NCBI GenBank assembly: GCA_012719335.1
Contig: JAAYAO010000170.1
Location: 1 to 15,176, forward strand
DNA from: Propionibacterium sp.
GTDB taxonomy: Bacteria; Actinomycetota; Actinomycetes; Propionibacteriales; Propionibacteriaceae
Direction: 5' to 3'
DNA length: 15,176 bases
In this document: in pieces, positions 6,587-12,274 of the stretch
How positions within the stretch are numbered: the stretch's first letter is position 1
Layout of the letters: each line of letters opens with the position of its first letter
Notes under the pieces: generated by a model
The model's database searches: none
What the model was told of the DNA's origin: nothing
What the model saw: the letters and a program-made list of their open reading frames with translations, nothing else
Made by a program: the position numbers and the translations under genes

Positions 6587-7363
6587 ATGGCACTGCTCTG
6601 GGTCGTCCCGCTGGGGCTGATCGTCGGGCTCGCGCTCGGCAGTCTCGGCGGCGGCGGGTCGATCCTCACGGTGCCGGCCCTGGTGTATTTGCTGGGGCAA
6701 TCACCGCAGGCGGCGACCACCGGCTCGTTGATCATCGTCGGGCTGACGTCGCTGGCCGGCACCCTGCCGCATCGCCGCAAGGGCAACGTGCGGGTCACCC
6801 AGGGGTTGATCTTCGGCGCGCTGGGCATCGTCGGTTCGTTCGTCGGTGCCCGGCTGGCCGCCGGGGTGGCCCCCGAGGTGCTGATGTCGGCCTTCGCCGG
6901 GTTGATGTTCGTGGTCGGTGCGTTGATGATCCGCAAGGTGCGGCGGGCCGGTCGCGGCGGTGGTTCCGGTGGATCCGAAACCGGGGTCCGGCCCGTCCGG
7001 CTCGTTCTGGCCGCCACCGGGGTGGGGCTGCTCACCGGCTTCTTCGGGGTGGGTGGTGGCTTCGCGGTGGTGCCGGCCCTGGTGCTGGTGCTGGGCCTGT
7101 CGATGCCGGTGGCGGTCGGCACGTCCCTGCTGGTGATCGCGATCAACAGCGCCACCGCGCTGGTGTTCCGGCTGGGCAGTGGGGTCGAGATCGACTGGCT
7201 GGTGGTCGGTGCGTTCTCGGTCTTCGCCGTGATCGGGTCACTGTTGGGTGCCCGGGTCACCCAGCGGATCTCGGCCACCACCTTGACCAAGGCCTTCATC
7301 GTGATGCTGCTGGCCGTGGCGGTCTACATGGCCGTGATGAATGTGCCGACCCTGTTCGGCTGA
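6587..7363 (+). CDS. TSUP (TauE/SafE) family sulfur-anion exporter
   Basis: The 258-residue membrane protein has eight or so predicted helices in two similar halves. Each half opens with the TSUP glycine-rich motif: 'GSLGGGGSILTVPALV' (18-33) and 'GFFGVGGGFAVVPALV' (151-166). A polar, Gly/Ser-rich cytosolic loop (117-136) joins the halves. Members export sulfite, sulfoacetate, thiosulfate or related anions. The gene begins 12 bases after the persulfide dioxygenase stop with a GAGGGAG Shine-Dalgarno, so it is second in that operon. The context argues for export of the sulfite or thiosulfate that enzyme makes. The exact substrate cannot be read from sequence. Confidence 0.92.
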   Translation: MALLWVVPLGLIVGLALGSLGGGGSILTVPALVYLLGQSPQAATTGSLIIVGLTSLAGTLPHRRKGNVRVTQGLIFGALGIVGSFVGARLAAGVAPEVLMSAFAGLMFVVGALMIRKVRRAGRGGGSGGSETGVRPVRLVLAATGVGLLTGFFGVGGGFAVVPALVLVLGLSMPVAVGTSLLVIAINSATALVFRLGSGVEIDWLVVGAFSVFAVIGSLLGARVTQRISATTLTKAFIVMLLAVAVYMAVMNVPTLFG

Positions 7364-7366
7364 CCC

Positions 7367-7391
7367 GCCCGCGCCGGTCGGTGGCCCGGGC
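7367..7391 (+). terminator. Possible terminator after the TSUP gene
   Basis: GCCCG-c-GCC (7367-7375) pairs with GGC-c-CGGGC (7383-7391) around a 7-base loop, immediately after the stop codon. No U-tract follows, only an A/G-rich stretch, so termination here is only suggested. Confidence 0.35.
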
Positions 7392-7437
7392 GTGACGAAA
7401 AGCACGGACGCCGGGGCGCGGATGTGCCGTCCGGCTC

Positions 7438-7466
7438 TGGGCAACGGAGCAGCCCATCAGTAGGCT
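7438..7466 (+). promoter_or_regulatory. Possible promoter for acetate transporter gene
   Basis: TGGGCA (7438-7443) and TAGGCT (7461-7466) are spaced by 17 bases. Each is a modest match to -35/-10 consensus. The predicted start near 7473 lies at the edge of the palindrome at 7475-7491. Confidence 0.35.
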
Positions 7467-7474
7467 CACACTCA

Positions 7475-7491
7475 TCCCGGTGTCACCGGGA
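7475..7491. promoter_or_regulatory. Operator-like palindrome TCCCGGTGTCACCGGGA
   Basis: A perfect 8-1-8 inverted repeat lies 68 bases before the acetate transporter start and directly downstream of its candidate promoter. The two-fold symmetry without a loop suits a dimeric repressor better than an RNA hairpin. I cannot assign the regulator. Confidence 0.5.
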
Positions 7492-7559
7492 CATCGCCGG
7501 GCGTCGCGGTGCGCCCACGGCCCCGTCGGGTCGGTGGATCCACGGTAAGAAGGCCAACG

Positions 7560-8153
7560 ATGTCCCAGCCCGTTCCCCCTCCCTCACCCGGTATCGCGAT
7601 CGCCGACCCCGGTGCCCTCGGCACCGCCGGTTTCGCGCTGACCACCTTCGTCCTGAGCATCTTCAACGCCGGCATCCTGCCCCTGGAACTCGAGCCGGTG
7701 GTGTTCGGGCTCGCACTGTTCTACGGCGGGCTGGTGCAGCTCATCGCCGGGGTGATGGAGTTCTTCAAGAACTCCACCTTCGGCGCGATCGTGTTCTGCT
7801 CCTACGGCGGTTTCTGGATGTCGTTCTGGTACTACGTCACCTTCGTGGCACCGGACCTGCCACCGGATTCGGCCCATCTCGCGACGGGCGTGTTCCTGCT
7901 CGGCTGGACCCTGTTCACGGTCTATCTCACCGTGGCCGCCTCGAAGGTGCACACGATGATGCTGGTCACCTTCGTGATCCTGCTGATCACGTTCGTCCTG
8001 CTCACCGTCGGAGCCCTCGGCTCGGTCACCGCCCTCACCCGGATCGGCGGTTTCACCGGCCTGGTGACCGCCTTCTGCGCCTGGTACCTCAGCGCCGCGT
8101 CGGTACTGTCGAGCACCTTCGGACGCGACCTGTTGCCCCTGGGCAAACGCTGA
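7560..8153 (+). CDS. Acetate uptake transporter, SatP/GPR1-FUN34-YaaH family
   Basis: The 197-residue protein has six hydrophobic helices. Family members (E. coli SatP, yeast Ato1) are acetate/succinate channels or proton symporters in the cytoplasmic membrane. The family N-terminal signature NPAPLGL appears as 'DPGALGTAGFALTTF' (16-30), with N-to-D and P-to-G changes. The central 'YGGLVQLIAGVMEFFKNSTF' (55-74) and 'SYGGFW' (81-86) are typical. The C-terminus is short and ends LLPLGKR. ATG at 7560 is preceded by AAGAAGG (about 7547-7553); a longer frame starting at 7509 would add a basic non-homologous tail. The gene stands alone between the sulfur operon and the repeat region and appears to have its own promoter and operator. 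Confidence 0.9.
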   Translation: MSQPVPPPSPGIAIADPGALGTAGFALTTFVLSIFNAGILPLELEPVVFGLALFYGGLVQLIAGVMEFFKNSTFGAIVFCSYGGFWMSFWYYVTFVAPDLPPDSAHLATGVFLLGWTLFTVYLTVAASKVHTMMLVTFVILLITFVLLTVGALGSVTALTRIGGFTGLVTAFCAWYLSAASVLSSTFGRDLLPLGKR

Positions 8154-8206
8154 CCACCCCCGGGCGCCGCGTGCACGCCGGATGAGCCCGACGACGCGTC
8201 CACGCC

Positions 8207-8242
8207 GGTTGAGCCGCCGCGCTTGCGCGGCGTGTCGAAACC
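8207..8242. repeat. REP-like palindromic element, copy 2
   Basis: The 36-base element runs GGTTGAGCC...GTGTCGAAACC with a GCCGCGC-ttgc-GCGGC stem. It is identical over all 36 bases to copy 5 at 9095-9130. A decayed half unit (GCCGGATGAGCC, 8176-8187) sits 27 bases upstream in the same orientation. The two identical copies bracket the toxin-antitoxin pair. Confidence 0.85.
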
Positions 8243-8324
8243 CGCCGACCGGAGTCCGTGCTGCTCACTGTTCGTTGCCACCGCTGCCGACGGGATTGTC
8301 GGAGCCACGTGGCAGATTGCCGGT

Positions 8325-8567
8325 GTGAAGGTTCTCAGGTCTGCACTCAAGCATGGCTGCGCCCCTGCGGACATCGAGCATGCGCTCAGAAGCGCCGTTG
8401 AACGTTATGTGCTTTCCGATGACCCCTTCAAATGGCTCTACATCGGCCTGGATGGCGCAGGGCGGGCTCTGGAGATTGTCAGTGTTCTGGGCGATGATGG
8501 GGAAGAAGTCGTCATCCACGCGATGCGGCTTCGCAAGCGCTACTACCCGGGAGGAGGGAGAAGATGA
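8325..8567 (+). CDS. Small toxin-like protein of a type II TA pair
   Basis: The 80-residue protein begins VKVLRSALKHGCAPADIEHAL, followed by 'WLYIGLDGAGRALEIVSVL' and 'GEEVVIHAMRLRKRYY'. This helix-strand-strand-strand layout with 'KHG...DI.HA' and a closing 'IHAM..R..Y' is seen in small actinobacterial proteins paired with ribbon-helix-helix antitoxins, related in shape to BrnT/RelE-type RNases. I recognise the pattern, not a named family, and no catalytic residue is certain. The start is taken as the GTG at 8325 because it gives the family-like N-terminus; a start at 8223 would run through the REP element. The Shine-Dalgarno is weak. Its ATGA stop overlaps the next gene by four bases. Base composition is visibly lower in GC than its neighbours, which suggests recent transfer. 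Confidence 0.65.
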   Translation: MKVLRSALKHGCAPADIEHALRSAVERYVLSDDPFKWLYIGLDGAGRALEIVSVLGDDGEEVVIHAMRLRKRYYPGGGRR

Positions 8568-8809
8568 ATCCGGACGTGACAACCGGCGTTGAGGGTATCG
8601 GAGAGGCCGAACTGGCAGGTTTGATCGAGGAAGCAGCAGCCGGCTACGACTTGGCGTCGGCGAGGGTGGAGCCGAACCCGCACCACGTTGCCGGACGAGT
8701 CGTCCCTCCCGATCTCTTGGCCGAGATCGACGCCCGGGCACGGCGTGACGGCAGGAGCCCGGACGACGTGGTTCGGGATGCGCTGACCCAGTTCTTGCAC
8801 AGTGCCTGA
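8564..8809 (+). CDS. Ribbon-helix-helix (CopG-type) antitoxin
   Basis: In this 81-residue protein the C-terminal half is a ribbon-helix-helix domain: the strand 'GRVVPPDLLAEIDARARRDG' followed by 'SPDDVVRDALTQFL' (about 44-78). The acidic N-terminal half (MNPDVTTGVEGIGEAELAGLIEEAAAGYDLASA) is probably the toxin-binding part, the reverse of the usual DNA-binding-first layout but known for RHH antitoxins. The start overlaps the toxin stop by ATGA, and GGAGGAGGGAGAAG provides a strong Shine-Dalgarno just before it. Antitoxins of this class repress their own promoter together with the toxin. Toxin-first order is seen in some TA families such as BrnTA. Confidence 0.75.
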   Translation: MNPDVTTGVEGIGEAELAGLIEEAAAGYDLASARVEPNPHHVAGRVVPPDLLAEIDARARRDGRSPDDVVRDALTQFLHSA

Positions 8810-8847
8810 CTTGCACCCGCCTCCTCGACCCACATAACAGGGAAGCT

Positions 8848-8883
8848 GGTTGAGCCACCGCGCCTGCGCGGCGAGTCGGAACC
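8848..8883. repeat. REP-like palindromic element, copy 3
   Basis: GGTTGAGCCACCGCGC-ctgc-GCGGCGAGTCGGAACC. Heads repeat unit 1, starting 38 bases after the antitoxin stop codon. Confidence 0.8.
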
Positions 8884-8970
8884 CCGGCGCCTGTCACGCA
8901 GTCACTGTTTCCGCGACGAGCCGGCGGGCGTGGCCGCGCACGCCGCTGCCCACCGAGGAACCGGAACGCT

Positions 8971-9006
8971 GGTTGAGCCGCCGCGCCTGCGTTGCGAGTC
9001 GAAACC
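8971..9006. repeat. REP-like palindromic element, copy 4
   Basis: GGTTGAGCCGCCGCGC-ctgc-GTTGCGAGTCGAAACC. The right arm carries a TT in place of CG that weakens the stem. Heads repeat unit 2. Confidence 0.8.
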
Positions 9007-9094
9007 CCGGCGCCTGTCACGCAGTCACTGATTCCGCGACGAGCCGGCGGGCGTGGCCGCGCACGCCACTGGCCCACCGAGGAACCGGAACGCC

Positions 9095-9130
9095 GGTTGA
9101 GCCGCCGCGCTTGCGCGGCGTGTCGAAACC
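9095..9130. repeat. REP-like palindromic element, copy 5
   Basis: It is identical to copy 2 at 8207-8242. It ends the tandem array 45 bases before the stop of rpiB, which is read from the opposite strand, so it may also shape the 3' end of that transcript. Confidence 0.85.
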
Positions 9131-9175
9131 CCGGCACCTTCCGCGCGGTACCCGGGCGCCGCTCAGGTCACCGCA

Positions 9176-9625
9176 CTACTCGGACTGACCCGCGTCGAGG
9201 TCCTTGATCAGGTTCACCCGGCGCTCGTGGCGACCTCCTTCGAACTCGGCGGTCAGCCAGGTGTCGACGATCATCCAGGCGAGGTCGAAGCCGACCACCC
9301 GTGCCCCGATGGCCAGGGCGTTGGCGTCGTTGTGGCGCCGTGACATTTCCGCGGAGTAGGGCTCGGAGCAGATCACGCAGCGAATCCCGGGCACCTTGTT
9401 GGCCGAGATTCCGATGCCGACCCCCGACCCACAGATCAGCACCGCCCGGTCGGCCCGCCCCTCGGCCACCTCGCGCGCGGCCGCCGCCCCGTAGACCGGG
9501 TAGTCGACGCTGTCGGTGCTGTTCACCCCGAGGTCGATCACCTCGTGCCCCGCTTCGGTGATCTTCTCGGCCAGGTACTGCTTGAGCTCGACGGCGGCAT
9601 GGTCATTGCCCAGAGCGATCTTCAC
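9176..9625 (-). CDS. rpiB: Ribose-5-phosphate isomerase B
   Basis: The enzyme interconverts ribose-5-phosphate and ribulose-5-phosphate in the non-oxidative pentose phosphate pathway. The 149-residue product has the RpiB/LacA fold motifs: VKIALGNDHAAVELK at the N-terminus, 'GVNSTDSVDYP' (33-43), the active-site cysteine C65 in 'LICGSGVGIGISANKVPGIR' and the conserved histidine H98 in 'SRRHNDANALAIGARV'. Size and C65/H98 positions match E. coli RpiB (C66, H99) within one residue. The start is GTG at 9625: AGGAG lies 6 bases upstream, and upstream in-frame ATGs give a non-homologous tail. It is downstream of the sortase on the same strand after a 247-base gap, so it may have its own promoter. 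Confidence 0.95.
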   Translation of the reverse strand: MKIALGNDHAAVELKQYLAEKITEAGHEVIDLGVNSTDSVDYPVYGAAAAREVAEGRADRAVLICGSGVGIGISANKVPGIRCVICSEPYSAEMSRRHNDANALAIGARVVGFDLAWMIVDTWLTAEFEGGRHERRVNLIKDLDAGQSE

Positions 9626-9872
9626 GGTGTGCTCCTGTGATCGTGTGGTGTGTTCGGGTTCCATTGTTCGTCCCCACCGGTAACCGCCTGTCACCGGGTC
9701 GGCGTGCGACCCCCTGCGCGTGAAGCCCGGGCCGTCCGCCAGCTCCTCGGACGTCGGCAGCGACGAACGAGCCGAAGAGGCGCACGACGGGCAGATGTAC
9801 CTGTTCCGCCCGATCGGAGGCCACCGCCGCCCCGGGTCAACACCCGCCGCCGTTGCCGGGTTCGGACCGGGC
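9626..9872. other. Spacer between sortase and rpiB
   Basis: This 247-base stretch has no gene, repeat or clear terminator that I can support. A short frame on the minus strand continues into rpiB upstream of its start but has no recognisable product. The rpiB promoter should lie here, though no box pair stands out. Confidence 0.5.
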
Positions 9873-10760
9873 TCACCACCGAGACCCCTCGGGGCGCACC
9901 GGTTCGGCGATGATCACCAGGTTGTCGCGGTACTCGCTGCGGCCGTCGACGGTGATCACCGGGCCGGCGCAGGTGACCAGGGCCAGCCGGTGTGGGCCCT
10001 GGCCGGTGAACAGGTCGATGGGCAGTGCGTGGGCGTCGTACACGTTCAGCTCCACGGCCCGCCACCGGTGCCGGTGGCCGGCGGCGTCGACGGTGATGAT
10101 CTCCGCACCGGGCTGCACCTGATGCCACCGGTGTCCGACCCCCGGGGTACCACCCAGGGCGACGTGACCGGCCAACAGCACGGTGCCGCGGTCGTCGTCG
10201 AGGTCGGCACCCCCGGTCCAGTGCCCGATCCGGTGCAGGTGATCGGGCAGGAGCAGTTCACCGGCCGCCGACCCCGCCGGGTCGATGGGCGCCGAGACCT
10301 CGAGGTCGGGGATCTCCAGGGTCATCGAGGCGGGCGTCACCTCCCCCATGGTCGCCGGGTCGGGATCATCGGGCTCGGTACCGGATTGGCCATCGGGTGC
10401 GGCCCCGATGGCACCGGGTGCGGCCGGTGGGGTGTCCTCGGCGCCCGCTTCGCGGGGATCCGTCGACAGGTCGGCCTGCCACGGTGTGGCGACCGGGGCC
10501 GGCCCGGGGCTCAGCGCGCGGGCGAGTTGCCCGAACCCGAATCCGGCCAACAGCACCGTCACCACCAGCAGGGCGGCAACCGTCAGCCCGGGGCGGCGCG
10601 GGGGCTCGGCTCGCCGGCCGGGTCGTCCCCGCGAACCCCGACGGGATTCGGGCCGCTTCTCCCCCACCCCGTTCGACCGTCGCGGCGAACCGTCCCCCAA
10701 CCGTCGGAGTGGGTGGGGTGCGGACGGGATGGCGCCCAACGCGCGCCGGGGCCGGCTCAT
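9873..10760 (-). CDS. Sortase (class E/F-like transpeptidase)
   Basis: The 295-residue membrane-anchored transpeptidase should join surface proteins to the cell wall or to one another. The N-terminus is basic and cytosolic (1-57, many Arg), one transmembrane helix spans about 58-80 (LTVAALLVVTVLLAGFGFGQL), a Pro/Asp/Gly-rich linker follows (84-142), and the beta-barrel catalytic domain occupies about 143-295. The triad is visible: H199 in 'LLAGHVA', C264 in 'LALVTCAGP' and R278 in 'SEYRDNLVIIA'. The ATG at 10760 overlaps the stop of the preceding surface-protein gene by four bases (ATGA), so the two are translationally coupled and the surface protein is the obvious candidate substrate. Class is assigned from layout and actinobacterial context only. 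Confidence 0.9.
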   Translation of the reverse strand: MSRPRRALGAIPSAPHPLRRLGDGSPRRSNGVGEKRPESRRGSRGRPGRRAEPPRRPGLTVAALLVVTVLLAGFGFGQLARALSPGPAPVATPWQADLSTDPREAGAEDTPPAAPGAIGAAPDGQSGTEPDDPDPATMGEVTPASMTLEIPDLEVSAPIDPAGSAAGELLLPDHLHRIGHWTGGADLDDDRGTVLLAGHVALGGTPGVGHRWHQVQPGAEIITVDAAGHRHRWRAVELNVYDAHALPIDLFTGQGPHRLALVTCAGPVITVDGRSEYRDNLVIIAEPVRPEGSRW

Positions 10761-12247
10761 CGCCGGCGTCTCCGGTGCCACAGTTCGCCGAGCACCGCCC
10801 CGGCGAACAGTACGGCGGCACCCGTTGCCACCCCCGCCCCGACGGTCAGCGGCGGCAATCCGCCGGCGCGGATGCGCAGTCGTTGCGGAGCCTGCTGGGC
10901 CGCGGGTGCTTCGGTGGACGGTTCCGGCGTGGGTTCGGGTTCGGGAGTCGGCTCCGGTTCGGGTGTCGGCTCGGGTTCGGGAGTGGGTTCCGGGGTCGGA
11001 TCGGGTTCGGGTGGCCGGCGCACCACGGTCGTTTCCTCCGGAATACCGCAGGTGCTGCGGTGGGCGTTCTGGGTGGCCGACTCGGCCAGTTCGATCACCC
11101 AGGTGTAGTAGCCCGGTTCGTCCACCTGCAGAGTCGGTGTACCGACCTGCTCGGCGCCGTCGACGACCTCGAAGCTGACCCGGCCATGCTCCTGCTCGGG
11201 CCGGCACTGCTCCTCGGTGGGTGGCTGGTCGTAGGGGCCGTACTGGATCGCGGTCGCCTGCTGCGCGGTCGGGTCGGCGTTCTCGACGCTCACCAGGTCA
11301 CCGAGTTGCACCCCCACCTCGGCTTCGGCCATCGAGGTGGTGGTCGACACCTGTGGGGTGCGTTTGTCGACCCGAGCGCTCAGGTCGGCGGTCAGGGTCT
11401 GGCGCGGCGCTCTGCCGACCATCCGCTGCACCCGGGAGTCGGCATGGTTCGCCACGCCGTGGTGGGTGGCCCGGTACAACAGGGGCCGGTGGGCGGGTAG
11501 ATCGGCTGCGACCCCGATCGAGGTCTCACCGGCACCGGCCGGCACCTCGATGCGAAACTCGTTGCCCTGCCCGGTCGGAGTGTGCGCCCGCCCGTTCACG
11601 GTGACCCGAATCGGTACCGGCACGGGCTTTCCCGCAGCACCCAGCACCCGCACCCGCGCACTGCCGGGCCGGTCGAGGCCGGGTTCGGTGAGCCAGGCCA
11701 GGTCGATCCGGTAGGGCCCGGCCTGCTGTGCGATCAACTCCTCGATGCTGCCGACGTGTTCGGCCACCTTCGGGCGTTGCGCCACGGTGGCGGTGTACCG
11801 ATTCCGTACCCGGGTGCGTTGCGCCTCGTCACCGGCGGTGCGGGTACGGATCACATGATCGACCGCCGCCGCCCAGTCACTGCCGCGTTTGCCGTCGGCG
11901 TGATCGAGCAGCCAGGCGATCTCGGCCCAGGCCCGGTCACCGATCACCGGCCCGCGCAGGGCCCGCGGGTCGCCGCGCTCCCCGCCGTACCCCACCTGCA
12001 TGGGCACCTGCCCCGGGGTCTCGGAGACCCAGCCGGAGGCGTTGCGGGGGCCGGTGGAGTTGAGATCGATGCAGTACACGATCGTGTCACCGAGGTGGTA
12101 CTGCCCCATCTCGGCAGCACCACCCGGAGCGGGAATCAGGTGTCCGTCGGGGCCGAACCCGTCGGACGGACGGGCGTGGGCCGTCCCGGTCGGGGCCAGT
12201 AACAGCAGCGTCACGGCCAGGGCTGCGAGCCATCGGAGGGTTCTCAT
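10757..12247 (-). CDS. Secreted, C-terminally anchored surface protein
   Basis: The 496-residue protein has a signal peptide (1-26, 'LAALAVTLLLLAPTGTAHA', cut after AHA). The N-terminal domain (27-190) has 'DTIVYCIDLNSTGP' (C59), reminiscent of the YCI motif of thioester-domain adhesins, but I see no matching glutamine in the expected later helix. A beta-rich central part (195-410) ends with 'IQYGPY...C' (C348) and 'PGYYTWVIEL...CGIPEETTVV' (C400), a pattern of actinobacterial surface-protein domains; C348 and C400 may form a disulfide. A Pro-Glu-Thr stalk (412-443) leads to 'GGLPPLTVGAG', a hydrophobic helix (466-489) and an RRRRR tail. This is sorting-signal architecture with an irregular motif. 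AAAGGA lies 7 bases before the ATG. The gene starts 27 bases after comEC and overlaps the sortase gene. Confidence 0.8.
   Translation of the reverse strand: MRTLRWLAALAVTLLLLAPTGTAHARPSDGFGPDGHLIPAPGGAAEMGQYHLGDTIVYCIDLNSTGPRNASGWVSETPGQVPMQVGYGGERGDPRALRGPVIGDRAWAEIAWLLDHADGKRGSDWAAAVDHVIRTRTAGDEAQRTRVRNRYTATVAQRPKVAEHVGSIEELIAQQAGPYRIDLAWLTEPGLDRPGSARVRVLGAAGKPVPVPIRVTVNGRAHTPTGQGNEFRIEVPAGAGETSIGVAADLPAHRPLLYRATHHGVANHADSRVQRMVGRAPRQTLTADLSARVDKRTPQVSTTTSMAEAEVGVQLGDLVSVENADPTAQQATAIQYGPYDQPPTEEQCRPEQEHGRVSFEVVDGAEQVGTPTLQVDEPGYYTWVIELAESATQNAHRSTCGIPEETTVVRRPPEPDPTPEPTPEPEPTPEPEPTPEPEPTPEPSTEAPAAQQAPQRLRIRAGGLPPLTVGAGVATGAAVLFAGAVLGELWHRRRRR
10919..11014 (-). repeat. PTPEPE-coding low-complexity repeat
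   Basis: Within the surface-protein gene, tandem 12- to 18-base units encode PTPEPEPTPEPEP (residues 412-443), a cell-wall-spanning stalk. Such direct repeats change copy number by slippage, so stalk length may vary between strains. Confidence 0.85.
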
Positions 12248-12274
12248 GAGGGGTTCCTTTCGGGGTGGGTGAAC

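Larger units (their letters stand above)
8848..9094. repeat. 123/124-bp direct tandem repeat, each with a REP-like head
   Basis: Unit 1 is 8848-8970 and unit 2 is 8971-9094. A third unit begins at 9095 but keeps only the REP head and a few bases more. Each unit has a GGTTGAGCC...CGGAACC/CGAAACC palindrome followed by about 87 bases of nearly identical spacer (CGGCGCCTGTCACGCAGTCA at 8885 and 9009; GCGACGAGCCGGCGGGCGTG at 8913 and 9037). Differences are single substitutions and one inserted base. There is no convincing coding potential. Confidence 0.88.
8810..9175. other. Non-coding repeat region between antitoxin and rpiB
   Basis: This 366-base stretch is filled mainly by the tandem 123/124-base units and their palindromes. 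The open frames on both strands here are translations of the repeats and resemble nothing known. I see no promoter or RNA gene. Confidence 0.7.

Noticed and set aside
8265..9137. 290-codon minus-strand frame over the TA pair and repeats
   Set aside because: Its repeated protein blocks are simply translated 123/124-base DNA repeats, and it runs antisense to the better supported TA genes.
9603..9824. Small minus-strand frame upstream of rpiB
   Set aside because: No recognisable motif, overlaps the rpiB start in another frame, and lacks a ribosome binding site.
9720..11108. Plus-strand open frame with GSGVGSGSGVGSG repeats
   Set aside because: The repeat is the antisense reading of the PTPEPE stalk of the surface protein. 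The sortase and surface protein on the other strand account for the region.
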